Below, in pieces: positions 15,713-24,661 of a stretch of 64,000 bases of DNA. This DNA is from Pelomonas sp. Root1237. Its GTDB lineage: Bacteria; Pseudomonadota; Gammaproteobacteria; Burkholderiales; Burkholderiaceae_C. The stretch is from positions 447,845-511,844 of the forward strand of contig NZ_LMDK01000001.1 in NCBI RefSeq assembly GCF_001425055.1. Reading direction: 5' to 3'. The first letter of the stretch is position 1. Every line of letters starts with the position of its first letter. Under the pieces are notes generated by a model that ran no database searches, was not told the DNA's origin, and saw only the letters and a list, made by a program, of their open reading frames with translations. The position numbers and the translations under genes are program-made.

Positions 15713-16534
15713 CTACGGCCGCACCGGCGTCCTGTAGAACCACCGTCGCGCCCCTTTGGGCTCGAACGGCTTCCACTCGCCATCCAGCTGTGCCAAGCGG
15801 TCCGCCAGCGCATACAGCGCGATCGGGTTCACGCCCAGGCCGATGTGGCTGGCCTGCACCTCGATGTTCTCGGCCAGCGGCGAGGGCGCGTTGACGCTGC
15901 AGCGCCAGGCGACGACGCCATCGCTCTTGGAGTAGATGGAGGTCGTCGGCACAGGCGGTGCCTGGCGGATCTGTTCCATCAGCTCCGGGTCGTTGGACGC
16001 ATGGCCACTGACCATCTCGAAGAAGCGCCAGGCGTTGGTGGCGCGCGGATGGCCGGTGAAGGGCGTGCCCAGCGTGACGACGCAGCGCGCCAGTTCCGGG
16101 CATTCCTTGGCCAGCTCGCGGGCATAGATGCCGCCCAGGCTCCAGCCGATCAGGCTGACCTTGCGGCCGTGCCGCCGGTGCAGCTCGATGAGGTCGGCCT
16201 TGGTCTGCTCCAGCACGCCGGCGCGTGGGCCGAAGTTGAAGCCCTGGCCCCAACCCTGCGTGGTGTAGCCCAGCGAGTCGAGCATGGCGCGCAGTGGTGC
16301 CGTGGTGAAGTCATGCGCGCCCAGGCCGGGGAAGACGAGCACGGGATGGCCGTCGCCATGTGGCAGCTTCTTCATCCACGGCATGGTGGCCAGCAGCGCC
16401 GCGTACTCCCAGGGCGCGCGGCCCTCCAGCATCAGCAGCCAGGCGTTGGGTGCGCGCAAGTCGGACCAGTCGGGGTGAGGGGTGGTAGGGGTCTGGTGCC
16501 AGTGCGAGAAGCGTGGCGAGCGGGAGGCGGGCAT
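15713..16534 (-). CDS. Alpha/beta hydrolase, PGAP1/lipase-like
   Basis: A 273-residue hydrolase without a signal peptide. It shows PVLVFPGLGAHDFTT (oxyanion region), the nucleophile elbow GWSLGGIYAREL (about residue 132), the acid in SKSDGVVAW and the histidine in ASHIGLGVNP. The arrangement is that of the esterase/lipase group related to PGAP1. The substrate is unknown. It is on the same strand as the DUF4184 gene, but with a 76-base gap. Confidence 0.82.
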   Translation of the reverse strand: MPASRSPRFSHWHQTPTTPHPDWSDLRAPNAWLLMLEGRAPWEYAALLATMPWMKKLPHGDGHPVLVFPGLGAHDFTTAPLRAMLDSLGYTTQGWGQGFNFGPRAGVLEQTKADLIELHRRHGRKVSLIGWSLGGIYARELAKECPELARCVVTLGTPFTGHPRATNAWRFFEMVSGHASNDPELMEQIRQAPPVPTTSIYSKSDGVVAWRCSVNAPSPLAENIEVQASHIGLGVNPIALYALADRLAQLDGEWKPFEPKGARRWFYRTPVRP

Positions 16535-16659
16535 GCGTAAAGCGGGGAACGGGCAGGCCCGGCGATGTTAGCCAGCTGTCGCCTGTTTCCGGGGCGTGCT
16601 TGCCCGGGGCCGGGGTGTCGCCTAGGTGACGTTGATCGGTCGAGCGAACCTGTGCACGA

Positions 16660-18264
16660 TCAGGCCGCCGCGGCCGCACGCCGCTTGGCTGGCGCCTTCT
16701 TCGCCACCGGCTTCTTAGCCGGGGCTTTCTTGGCCGGCGCCTTCTTCACCACCGGCACCGGCTCAGGCTCGACAACCTCCGCCACCGGCAGCGCCTGGAA
16801 CTCCATGAACGCCGCCTCGACGTACGCCGACAGCTCCGCCGTCTCCGGCAAGGCCTCGCCGCAGGCCATCAGGCCGATGTCCAGCGACTGGTTGTAGGTC
16901 TGCACCGTCACGTTCAGCGCCAGGCCGTGCACGGCAATCGACGTGGGGTAGTTGGTCAGCATCTTGGCGCCGGCCAGGTACAGCGGCAGCTGCGGCCCGG
17001 GCACGTTGGAGATGACGACATTGGCGACGACGGGCAGCTTCTCGGCCACCTTGGCGCGGCCGTAGAGCATGGCGCCGGCCTGCATCAGCCATGGGATGCC
17101 CAAGGAGGGGAAGTCGGTCGGCATCAGGCTCTTGAGCTGGCTCATCTGCGCCTTCATCGCCTTGCTGGAGGCCATCACATGGGCCAGGCGCTCGCTCGGG
17201 TCGCTCAGGTGCGTGCCCAGGCTCATGAAGGTCATGGTGGCTTGGTTGTTGGACGTGGTGTCGCCGGCAGCGCGTGTGGACACGGGCACGGCGGCGATCA
17301 GGCTCTTGCGCGGCAGCGGGCCATGCTTGGCGAAGTAGCGCCGCAGCGCGCCGCCGATGACGAAGAGCACGGCGTCGTTGACGCTGGCGTGGTGGCGCTT
17401 GCGCGTGCGGTGCAGTTCGGCCAGCGGCAGGGTCACGCCCGAGAAAGAGCGGGTGTCAGACAGGCTGACGTTGAAGCGCGTGCGTGGCGCCGGCCCCAGG
17501 CTGGAGACAGCTGTCTTGCCGCGCACGACCGCCGTCGTCTGCGCGGCAACGTCGCCCAGCAGCGTGCGCAGCTTGTCGATGGAGGCGCCGGCCGCGGCGC
17601 CGCCCGCGTAGCCCATGGCCATGTTGCCGAGGATGTTGGCGGCGCTGGGCAGGGAGCGGGCCAGCTTGACGGTCTGCTTCCATTGCTGCGACACGGCGGC
17701 GCGCAGCATGCCGACGGTGCCGAGCTGGCCGCGCTTTTTACCGCGCGCGGCGATGGCGTCGATGGCACGCGGCTCCGGGCTCAGGTCGAGGATGACCTGA
17801 GCCAGCGCGACGGCGGCCTGGCCGTCCACGGCGGCGTGGTGGAGCTGGGTGTACAGGGCCACATGCTGCTGGCCGTCGGGGCCCGGCTCCAGGCCAGTGA
17901 AGACATGGAACTTCCACAGCGGCCGGCTGCGGTCCAGCAGCACGGGGTGCAGGGCACCGACCTGCGCCTCCAGGTCAGCCATGCCGCTGCCTTCAGGGAG
18001 CGGGATCTCGACGATGTGCTCCTCGAGATCGGGGTCGGCATCCACCCAGCCCGGATTGGACAGGCCCAGCGGCATCGCAACCAGGCGGCGGCGCAGGGCC
18101 GGCAGCAGCGGCATGCGCGCCCGCATGTGCTCGCGCAGGTCTTCGACGTAGTCACCGTCGTAGCCGACAGGCAGCTCCAGCAGGTGCAGGGCGCCGACAT
18201 GCATCGGCATCTGCGGCGTTTCCAGGTAGAGGAAGCTGGCGTCGAGGCCGGCGAGCTGTTTCAT
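16660..18264 (-). CDS. WS/DGAT O-acyltransferase with Lys/Ala-rich tail
   Basis: A 534-residue wax ester synthase/diacylglycerol acyltransferase. It opens with the family start (LAGLDASFLYLETPQMPMHVG) and has the catalytic HHAAVDG (HHxxxDG) near residue 141. The N-terminal transferase domain is followed by the DUF1298-type C-terminal domain with NVVISNVPGPQLPLYLAGA. These enzymes transfer acyl-CoA to alcohols or diacylglycerol to form storage lipid. The last 30 or so residues are an unusual PAKK/APAKK repeat ending in Ala, like histone H1-type or AlgP tails. ATG 18264 fits the family; the frame is open to 18321. Confidence 0.9.
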   Translation of the reverse strand: MKQLAGLDASFLYLETPQMPMHVGALHLLELPVGYDGDYVEDLREHMRARMPLLPALRRRLVAMPLGLSNPGWVDADPDLEEHIVEIPLPEGSGMADLEAQVGALHPVLLDRSRPLWKFHVFTGLEPGPDGQQHVALYTQLHHAAVDGQAAVALAQVILDLSPEPRAIDAIAARGKKRGQLGTVGMLRAAVSQQWKQTVKLARSLPSAANILGNMAMGYAGGAAAGASIDKLRTLLGDVAAQTTAVVRGKTAVSSLGPAPRTRFNVSLSDTRSFSGVTLPLAELHRTRKRHHASVNDAVLFVIGGALRRYFAKHGPLPRKSLIAAVPVSTRAAGDTTSNNQATMTFMSLGTHLSDPSERLAHVMASSKAMKAQMSQLKSLMPTDFPSLGIPWLMQAGAMLYGRAKVAEKLPVVANVVISNVPGPQLPLYLAGAKMLTNYPTSIAVHGLALNVTVQTYNQSLDIGLMACGEALPETAELSAYVEAAFMEFQALPVAEVVEPEPVPVVKKAPAKKAPAKKPVAKKAPAKRRAAAAA

Positions 18265-18288
18265 CGGGCTGTCTCCTGGTGTATTTAT

Positions 18289-18390
18289 CCCACCCCCTAC
18301 GGCCTGCGGCCGCCCCCTCAAGGGGGCACTGCCGACGGCCCGGCAAAGCCGGTTCCGTGGCAGTCACTGGAGGCGTCGGCCCAAGGGCCT
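18289..18390. repeat. GC-rich palindromic intergenic repeat, family 2
   Basis: A spacer of about 100 bases between the PspC and acyltransferase genes, made of nested palindromes: GGCC-tgc-GGCC, GCCCCCT-CA-AGGGGGC and GCCCGGC-aaa-GCCGG. It resembles 24582-24658 in its CCCCC..GGGGG core, CCCGGC block and CTTGGG-like end. It interrupts what could otherwise be a two-gene transcript. Confidence 0.55.
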
Positions 18391-18393
18391 CTT

Positions 18394-18723
18394 TCATTCC
18401 TCCGGCACGAAGATCCAGAGGAGGACGTACAGGAGTATGCCGCTGCCGAAGGCCAGGAAGAGCACCGTGAAGATCAGGCGCCAGACCCAGGAATCCAGCC
18501 CGGTCGTGCGGGCGATGCCGCCGCAGACGCCGCCGACCCAGCGGTCGATGCGGGCGCGGCGCAGGCCGTTGACGGCGCCGACGTTGGGGCCTGCCGCACT
18601 GCCTTGGCTCGCCGTGGCCTGGCCGCTGAGCAAGCGGGCCTTGGCGCGGGCGAACTCCTCGTCGTTGAGCACACCGCGTGCATGCAGATCGGCCAGCTTG
18701 TTGAGTTCTTCTGCGTCGTTCAT
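18394..18723 (-). CDS. PspC domain protein with SHOCT motif
   Basis: A 109-residue membrane protein. The N-terminus is a SHOCT-like helix pair (LADLHARGVLNDEEFARAKA). The rest is a PspC domain: RWVGGVCGGIARTTGLD, followed by one long hydrophobic segment ending LLWIFVPEE. PspC proteins sense or respond to envelope stress. No other psp gene is near, so this is a stand-alone PspC-like protein. Confidence 0.88.
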   Translation of the reverse strand: MNDAEELNKLADLHARGVLNDEEFARAKARLLSGQATASQGSAAGPNVGAVNGLRRARIDRWVGGVCGGIARTTGLDSWVWRLIFTVLFLAFGSGILLYVLLWIFVPEE

Positions 18724-18828
18724 CTTGGGGCTCCTTTCGGGGTTGATGGGACGAAGCCTAGCGGCCTGGCGCGTGCAGGCCAGCGTGTTGCGACAGTCGG
18801 TCGAATCTGCGGGACGCGCCCGCGGAAA

Positions 18829-20637
18829 TCAATGGACAGGCTGCTTTGCTGGATCGATATCCACGAACTGCCAGAAGTCCTGCCAGAACAGCGGGCGGCG
18901 GAAACCGCTCATCCAGGGCTGCTCGATGTCGGTCAGGATGCGGTGGGCATGCACCTTGTAGGGCATGTAGGTCACGGCGATGCGCTTGGCCTCCTTGAAC
19001 AGGGCCTCGCGCTCGGGGCCGTCAGGCATGGCCTGCATGCGGTCGTAGATCTCGTCGAAGCGCGCGTTCTTGAAGCGCGGCAGGTTCTGCGTGCCCGAAG
19101 CGGGGCCGTAGAGGCGCTGCATGGCCTCCTGGCCGTCCGACGAGGCCGCCGTCGAGCCCACCGGCCACATCTGGTACTTGCCGGCCTGCGCGGCCTTCAT
19201 GTTCTCGGGCCACTGCTGGATCTTGACCTGCAGCCGAATGCCAACGGCGCGCAGGGCCTTCTCCCACAGCTCGTCGATGGCGCGGTTGAGCGAGTTGGGC
19301 TCGGTGTTGCGCGTGAGGATCAGCGGGCTGCCATCGGGCAGGTCCCGCCAGCCATCGCCGTCCTTGTCGACGTAGCCATACATGTCCAGCAGCGCCTTGG
19401 CGCGCGCCGGGTCGTAGTCGCTCATCTCGCTCTTGAACGCGGGGTCGTAGCCGCTGGTGTTGGGCACGATGGGCGCCTGAGCCGGCGTCCCTTGGCCGCG
19501 GCGCGCGCTCTTGATTTCCTTGCGCACATCGAAGGCCAGCGAGATCGCCCGGCGCAGCGCGATTTTGTCGGGCGTCATGCCGCCGATGACCGGGTCTTCG
19601 AGGTTGAAGCAGGTCAGCGTCATGTCGGGCGCCAGCGTGAACACGGCCTGCATGCCGCGCTTGGCCAGGTTGGGTGCGAGCTTGCCGCCCGGCGCGGCCT
19701 GGGTGATGAACTCCTCGGGCACCTTCTCGATGAAGTCGTGCTCGTTGTTCAGGAAGGCCAGCCAGCGCGGCTGGTTCTCGACGATGACGTCGACGACGAC
19801 GCGGTCGATCATCGGGATGCGCCGGCCCTTGAACCGCGCGTAGATCGCCTGGGCTTCGGCGTCGTCCGGCGCGGGCTGGGCTTCGTAGTGGCGCTCGCGG
19901 TAGTCGGGGTTGCGCTCGAACACCATCTGCGAGCTGCGCCGCCACTCCTTGAGCATGAAGGGGCCGGTGCCGACCGGGTGCTCCATGATCTTGTCGCCGT
20001 AGAACTCGACCACCTCGCGGGCCACCGCGCCGTAGAGGTCATTGCCGGCAAAGATGGATTCGATCAGACGCGGACGCGGGCCATTGGTCTTGATCTGCAG
20101 CGTGTAGCGGTCCAGCGCGCGCACGCCAGCGATCTCGGTGTCGTAGGAGAAGGGCTGCTTGGTCTTGAGGGCTTTGTCGCGCGCCGCGCCCAGGCCGGTG
20201 ATGTCCTGGTCCTCGTAGCTCGTCCAGGCCTGGGCGTTGGTGGCCGGGTCGGCAAAGCGCTTGATGCTGTAGACGAAGTCCGCGGCCGTGACCTCGCGCT
20301 TTTTGCCCTTGAAGGCCGGGTCGTCGGCGAAGTAGATGCCCGGCTTGACCTTCATCGTGAAGGTCCGGAAGTCGGCGCTGATCTCGGGCTCGCCGACGGC
20401 GATCAGCGGCATCAGCCGCGTCGGCCTTGCCAGCGGGTCGAAGGCGTACAGCGTCTCGAAGATGTGGGCGGTGATGCTGCGCGAATAGATGTCCGCCAGG
20501 CGCGGCGGGTCGAAGCCGGTCTCGGCGATCTTGAAGGCATAGCGCAGCGTCTTGACCGGCTCGGCCGAGTGTGCCGATTGGGCCGGCACGAGCAGGGACA
20601 GGCAGGCGGCGAGGGCGGCGAGTAGTTGTTTCATCAC
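18829..20637 (-). CDS. ABC importer solute-binding protein (family 5), copy 1
   Basis: A 602-residue periplasmic binding protein with a signal peptide ending near HSA. It has the family-5 (oligopeptide/nickel type) layout: LRYAFKIAETGFDPPRLAD at the start, YSRSITAHIFETLYAFDPL, and a long alpha/beta body with VGTGPFMLKEW and YDPARAKALLDMYGY. It is closely similar in length and order to the next gene (20634-22442) and overlaps it by 4 bases. The two are thus a tandem duplication. The substrate is probably a peptide, but this is not certain. Confidence 0.9.
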   Translation of the reverse strand: MMKQLLAALAACLSLLVPAQSAHSAEPVKTLRYAFKIAETGFDPPRLADIYSRSITAHIFETLYAFDPLARPTRLMPLIAVGEPEISADFRTFTMKVKPGIYFADDPAFKGKKREVTAADFVYSIKRFADPATNAQAWTSYEDQDITGLGAARDKALKTKQPFSYDTEIAGVRALDRYTLQIKTNGPRPRLIESIFAGNDLYGAVAREVVEFYGDKIMEHPVGTGPFMLKEWRRSSQMVFERNPDYRERHYEAQPAPDDAEAQAIYARFKGRRIPMIDRVVVDVIVENQPRWLAFLNNEHDFIEKVPEEFITQAAPGGKLAPNLAKRGMQAVFTLAPDMTLTCFNLEDPVIGGMTPDKIALRRAISLAFDVRKEIKSARRGQGTPAQAPIVPNTSGYDPAFKSEMSDYDPARAKALLDMYGYVDKDGDGWRDLPDGSPLILTRNTEPNSLNRAIDELWEKALRAVGIRLQVKIQQWPENMKAAQAGKYQMWPVGSTAASSDGQEAMQRLYGPASGTQNLPRFKNARFDEIYDRMQAMPDGPEREALFKEAKRIAVTYMPYKVHAHRILTDIEQPWMSGFRRPLFWQDFWQFVDIDPAKQPVH

Positions 20638-22442
20638 TTGGCCTTGGGCGTGGCGCTACGGTCGACGTCGATGTACTTCCAGAAGTCGCGCACGAAGATG
20701 TTGCGGCTGTAGCCGCGCACCCAGGGCTGGGCCATGTCGGTCCAGATGCGGTGGACGTGGAATTTATAGGGTGCGTAGGCCACCATCAGGCGCTGGGCCT
20801 CCTGCATGGCAGCCCGGCGCTCGAGGCCGTCGGGCAGGGCCTTCTGGCGGTCGTAGAGGGCTTCGAAGGCAGGCAGATCGAAGCGGGCCTTGTTGGCATT
20901 GCCTTTGGACTTGCTGGAACCCAGCGCCAGGAAGGTATCGCCATCGGGCGTCGTGCCCACCCAGCCGACGCCCCACATCTGCAACTTGCCGGCGTTGGCG
21001 GCCTTGAGCTGCTCGGGCCATTTGGCGATCTTGAAGACCATGTGCACGCCCAGCGCCTCCATGTTTTTCTGCCACTGCTCGGCGAGCTGGCGGAAGGTGC
21101 TGTCGGGCGAAGTGGCGTACTCCAGCAACAGCTGCTTGCCGTCGGGCTGGTCGCGCCAGCCGTCGCCGTCCTTGTCGGTGTAGCCGTAGAGATCGAGCAG
21201 AGCCTTGGCCTTGGCGGGGTCGAACTCGCTCATCTCCGTCTTCATTGCCGGGTCATGGCCGAAGGCGACCGCCGGGATGCCGTTCTGGCTTTTGACGGCC
21301 TGGCCGCGGCGCACGAGACGGATCTCCTTGTCCAGGTCCACGGCCAGATTGATGGCGCGGCGCAGCGCGATCTTGTCGGGCGTATAGCCACCGACGACCG
21401 GGTCTTCCATGTTGAAGTAGGACACCGCGACGTCGGCGCGCGGGTAGCGCGTCATGGACAGGCCCTGCTTGACGAGATTGGGGGCGAGATGGTTGTTGGG
21501 CATCGCGATGCTGGCGAACTCGGGCGGCACCTCCTCGATGACGTCGAACTCACCGCGCAGGAAAGCCAGCCAGCGGGGTTGCGCCTCCTCGATGATGTCG
21601 ATTTCGACGCGGTCCACCATCGGCAGCTTGCGGCCCTGCAGCGCCGCCACCTCGCCTTTCACGCGCGGGTCGGCCTCGGGAGGGGTGGTCTCGGCGTAAC
21701 GAACGTCGCGGAAGTTCGGGTTCTTCTCCAGCACGATGCGCGAGCTGCGCCGCCATTCGGCCAGCCGGAAGGCATTGGTGCCAACCGGGTGCTCCATGAT
21801 CTTGTCGCCGTAGAACTCGACGACCTCGCGCGCCACGGCGCCGAGGAAGCCGGCATCACTGAACTGGTAGATGAAGCGCGGGTCCCCGACGCCCAGCTTG
21901 ACCTGGAAGGTGTAGCGGTCCAGCACCTTCAGGCCCTCGACCTCGCGGTCGTAGTCGAAGGGCTTCTTGGCCTTCATGAGCTCGCGGCGCAGCTCCGACA
22001 GGCCCATGATCTTGGCGTTCTCCAGCAGGTAGAGGTTGCCGCTCTTGAGCTTGGGGTCGTAGTGGCGCTTGATCGAGTAGACGTAGTCGGCGGCGACCAG
22101 TTCGCGCTTGGCGCCCTTGAAGGCCGGGTCATCGCAGAAGAGGATGCCGGGCTGGACTCGGAAGGTGAGCGTCTTGAAGTCGGCGCTGATCTCGGGCATC
22201 TCCGTCAGCGTGGCCGGGCGCAGCTTGAAGGGGCGGGCGCCGAAGTCGTACTCCAGCGGCGCGTCCAGGATGCCCGCCACGACCGCCTTGGAGTAGGTGT
22301 CGGTGATCTGGGCAGGGTCAAACCCGGTCTCGGCGGACTTGAAGGCGTAGCGCAGCACCTTTTCTTGTGCCGGACTCTGGGCCTGGGCAGCTTGGAGAGC
22401 GCAGGCCAGCAGCAGGGCGGTCAGCAGGGAGGGAAGCTTCAT
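20634..22442 (-). CDS. ABC importer solute-binding protein (family 5), copy 2
   Basis: A 602-residue paralogue of the downstream gene, first in this minus-strand pair. The signal peptide ends at QAAQA. Shared blocks with copy 1 include AETGFDP, ISADF, SIKR, EVVEFYGDKIMEHPVGT and EWRRSS, spread through the whole length. It faces away from the permease genes across a 143-base gap that holds a long inverted repeat. The pair presumably feeds the importer encoded at 22586-26347. Confidence 0.9.
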   Translation of the reverse strand: MKLPSLLTALLLACALQAAQAQSPAQEKVLRYAFKSAETGFDPAQITDTYSKAVVAGILDAPLEYDFGARPFKLRPATLTEMPEISADFKTLTFRVQPGILFCDDPAFKGAKRELVAADYVYSIKRHYDPKLKSGNLYLLENAKIMGLSELRRELMKAKKPFDYDREVEGLKVLDRYTFQVKLGVGDPRFIYQFSDAGFLGAVAREVVEFYGDKIMEHPVGTNAFRLAEWRRSSRIVLEKNPNFRDVRYAETTPPEADPRVKGEVAALQGRKLPMVDRVEIDIIEEAQPRWLAFLRGEFDVIEEVPPEFASIAMPNNHLAPNLVKQGLSMTRYPRADVAVSYFNMEDPVVGGYTPDKIALRRAINLAVDLDKEIRLVRRGQAVKSQNGIPAVAFGHDPAMKTEMSEFDPAKAKALLDLYGYTDKDGDGWRDQPDGKQLLLEYATSPDSTFRQLAEQWQKNMEALGVHMVFKIAKWPEQLKAANAGKLQMWGVGWVGTTPDGDTFLALGSSKSKGNANKARFDLPAFEALYDRQKALPDGLERRAAMQEAQRLMVAYAPYKFHVHRIWTDMAQPWVRGYSRNIFVRDFWKYIDVDRSATPKAK

Positions 22443-22471
22443 CGCAACGTGCGCGGGGTGGCAGGAAAGTC

Positions 22472-22527
22472 GCGGAGTCTAGTGAAACCGTCAACGCAAA
22501 GCCGAAGGTGACTCGCATAGACTCCGC
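22472..22527. promoter_or_regulatory. Long inverted repeat in divergent promoter region
   Basis: A perfect 10-base inverted repeat, GCGGAGTCTA (22472-22481) and TAGACTCCGC (22518-22527), frames 36 bases midway between the divergent binding-protein and permease genes. Each arm contains TAGACT, a plausible -10 box pointing outward, so the region may be a symmetrical divergent promoter or a regulator binding site. No clear -35 boxes were seen. Confidence 0.5.
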
Positions 22528-22542
22528 CCCGTTCTCTCGTGT

Positions 22543-22565
22543 AACCCCGCACCCACGGCGGGGTT
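22543..22565 (+). terminator. Leader hairpin before permease gene
   Basis: AACCCCGC-acccacg-GCGGGGTT forms an 8-bp stem, followed by TTGTGGTTT, 21 bases before the permease ATG. It could act as a weak terminator/attenuator or as a translation-blocking hairpin. The U-tract is broken. Confidence 0.4.
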
Positions 22566-22585
22566 TGTGGTTTCTGGAGCCCTGA

Positions 22586-23524
22586 ATGGCGGCCTATCTG
22601 ATCCGACGCCTGTGGCAGATGATCCCGACCCTGCTCGGTGTCGTGCTGCTGGTGTTCTTCCTCTTCAAGTACTTCGGCAGCGACCCGGCCATCATCCTCG
22701 GCGGCCTGAACGCCAGCCCGGAGCAGATCGAGTCCATCCGCGAGCAGCTCGGGCTGAACAAGCCGGTCTGGGAGCAGCTGTGGATCTTCATCAAGCAGAT
22801 CGTCAGCTTCGACTGGGGCAAGAGCTGGGCGACCAACGAATCGGTCGCCAACCTGTTCGCCACTCGGCTGCCGGCCACGCTGACGGTGACGCTGCCCATC
22901 CTCATTCTCGAGGTGATGCTGGCCATCCCCTTCGCGCTGGCCGTGGCGACCGTGCGCGGCAGCCTGACCGACCGCACGGTGATGATCTGCACGACCGTGG
23001 CCGTGTCCATCTCGCTGCTGGTCTACGTGATCCTGGCGCAGTACCTTTTCGCCTTCCGCCTGGGTTGGTTCCCCGTGCAGGGCTGGACGAGCAGCCACTG
23101 GACCAACCTGACCACCTACGCGCCGCTGCCGGTGCTGGTCGCCGTGGCCGTGTCGATGGCGCCGCAGATCCGGCTGTACCGCAGCTTCTTCCTCGACGAA
23201 ATTGGCCACGACTATGTGCGCACCGCGCGCGCCAAGGGCATGACCGAGGGCACGGTGCTGCTCAAGCATGTGCTGCGCAACGCGATGATTCCCATCCTGA
23301 CCAATGTGTCCGTGCTGCTGCCTGGCGTGCTGGTGGGCAGCTTCCTCATCGAGGTGTTCTTCTCCATTCCGGGCCTGGGCCGCGAGCTGCTGCTGGCGGT
23401 CAACCGCGGCGACTACCCGGTCATCCAGGCCTTCGCCATCTACCTCGCGGCGCTGACGATGACGGTCAATCTCGTGGTGGACCTGCTCTACAAGCTCGTT
23501 GACCCGCGAGTCGTTCTCAAATGA
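22586..23524 (+). CDS. ABC importer permease (DppB/OppB type)
   Basis: A 312-residue inner-membrane permease of the binding-protein-dependent dipeptide/oligopeptide class. It has an N-terminal TM (MAAYLIRRLWQMIPTLLGVV), an early periplasmic loop, and five further TMs. The EAA motif that contacts the ATPase is in YVRTARAKGMTEGTVLLKHV, and the end GLGRELLLAVNRGDYPVIQ is typical of the family. It overlaps the next permease by 4 bases (ATGA). The operon order is permease-permease-double ATPase. Confidence 0.93.
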   Translation: MAAYLIRRLWQMIPTLLGVVLLVFFLFKYFGSDPAIILGGLNASPEQIESIREQLGLNKPVWEQLWIFIKQIVSFDWGKSWATNESVANLFATRLPATLTVTLPILILEVMLAIPFALAVATVRGSLTDRTVMICTTVAVSISLLVYVILAQYLFAFRLGWFPVQGWTSSHWTNLTTYAPLPVLVAVAVSMAPQIRLYRSFFLDEIGHDYVRTARAKGMTEGTVLLKHVLRNAMIPILTNVSVLLPGVLVGSFLIEVFFSIPGLGRELLLAVNRGDYPVIQAFAIYLAALTMTVNLVVDLLYKLVDPRVVLK

Positions 23525-24576
23525 GCGCCGTGTCCAACTCCTCCGGCCCGGTCCTGGCCGCAAAATCTTCGAGCGGCGGCGTCTGGGCCGCCGCGTGGCG
23601 GCGCCTCAAGACCGACCGCGTCGGCGTCGTGTCGATGTGGGTCGTCGGTGCCTTCCTCGTCCTGGTGCTGCTGGCGGCCACCAAGCTGCTGGCCTCGGGC
23701 TGGCAGCAGGAGGTCGGCGTGCCCAACGCGCCGCCCACGCTGCTCGGGCCCCAGCCGCAGGAAGACACCGGCACCATCGCCACGCCCAAGGGCCCCAACG
23801 TCGACCTGTCCGACATCGACCCGCTGGCGCCGCGCTACGCCGAGTGGGCGGAGCGCGCCAAGGCCTTCAAGACCGAGGAGGCGCCCAGGGCCGAGACCCT
23901 GCCGCTGGGCGGCGACCGCCTGGGCCGCGACGTGCTGGCCAAGGTCATCAAGGGGGCCGAGGTGTCCATCGTCGTCGGCCTGGCGGCGGCCCTCGTCGCG
24001 ACGCTGATCGGCACCGTGCTGGGCGCCATCTCGGGCTTCTTCGGCGGCAAGGTCGGCGACCTGCTGGAGTGGGTCTACAACGTCTTCACCGCCATCCCCA
24101 GCATCTTGCTGATCTTCGCTTTCGCGGCCATCTTCCCGCGCGGCGTCGGCGCGGTCGTCTCGATCCTGGCGCTGACGGGCTGGACGGGCATCTACCGCCT
24201 CATCCGCGCCGAATTCATGAAGCATCGCGTGCGCGAGTACGTGCGCTCGGCCGAGGCCATCGGCGCCTCGCAGGCCTCGCGCATGTTCAAGCACATCCTG
24301 CCCAATGTGTCGCACGTGGCGCTGGTGCAGCTGTCGCTGCACGTCGTCAGCTTCATCAAGAGCGAGGTCATCCTGAGCTACCTCGGCCTGGGCGTCGGCG
24401 TCGACCAGGTGTCCTGGGGCACCATGCTGGCCGAGGCACAGAACGAAATGATCCTCGGCTATTGGTGGCAGCTGGCCGCCGTGACGGCCTGCATGGCCGT
24501 TTTCGTCACCGCGTTCGCACTGTTCACCGACGCGCTGCGCGATGCGCTGGACCCGAAGCTGCGAGGCCTGGAATGA
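23521..24576 (+). CDS. ABC importer permease (DppC/OppC type)
   Basis: A 351-residue partner permease. It has an N-terminal cytoplasmic helix (WAAAWRRLKTDRVG) and a first TM. A long periplasmic loop (about 60-145) then contains PLAPRYAEWAERAKAF and LGGDRLGRDVL, the class-C hallmark. Five TMs and the EAA loop (EYVRSAEAIGASQASRMFKH) follow. The periplasmic loop is longer than in typical DppC, resembling YejE-like and related long-loop permeases. Confidence 0.93.
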   Translation: MSAVSNSSGPVLAAKSSSGGVWAAAWRRLKTDRVGVVSMWVVGAFLVLVLLAATKLLASGWQQEVGVPNAPPTLLGPQPQEDTGTIATPKGPNVDLSDIDPLAPRYAEWAERAKAFKTEEAPRAETLPLGGDRLGRDVLAKVIKGAEVSIVVGLAAALVATLIGTVLGAISGFFGGKVGDLLEWVYNVFTAIPSILLIFAFAAIFPRGVGAVVSILALTGWTGIYRLIRAEFMKHRVREYVRSAEAIGASQASRMFKHILPNVSHVALVQLSLHVVSFIKSEVILSYLGLGVGVDQVSWGTMLAEAQNEMILGYWWQLAAVTACMAVFVTAFALFTDALRDALDPKLRGLE

Positions 24577-24581
24577 AACAG

Positions 24582-24658
24582 ATGCCCCCACGCTTCACTT
24601 TGTTCGCTGCCCCCCGAGGGGGCGCGGCCTGCCCTTGGGGCGGCCCGGCGGGAGGCCA
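24582..24658 (+). repeat. GC-rich intergenic repeat, family 2
   Basis: A repeat of about 77 bases inserted between the second permease and the double ATPase gene. Its core is GCTGCCCCCCGAGGGGGC, followed by CCTTGGGGCGGCCCGGC. It resembles the common Burkholderiales intergenic element. It sits inside an operon and ends 3 bases before the ATPase start codon, so the element supplies most of that gene's translation-initiation region, including the GGGAGG ribosome site. Confidence 0.65.
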
Positions 24659-24661
24659 GCC

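Noticed and set aside
16927-20625. A 1232-codon open frame on the plus strand
   Set aside because: It runs antisense to the acyltransferase, PspC and binding-protein genes, which have clear families. Its translation is His/Gln/Arg/Gly-rich nonsense typical of the antisense frame in high-GC coding DNA.
22487-22506. ACGCAAAGCC, resembling half of a GEMM riboswitch
   Set aside because: The matching GGCAAACC and GAAA-capped stem are missing upstream, so it is not an aptamer.
20571-22511. A 646-codon open frame on the plus strand
   Set aside because: Antisense shadow of the second family-5 binding protein; no recognisable domain.
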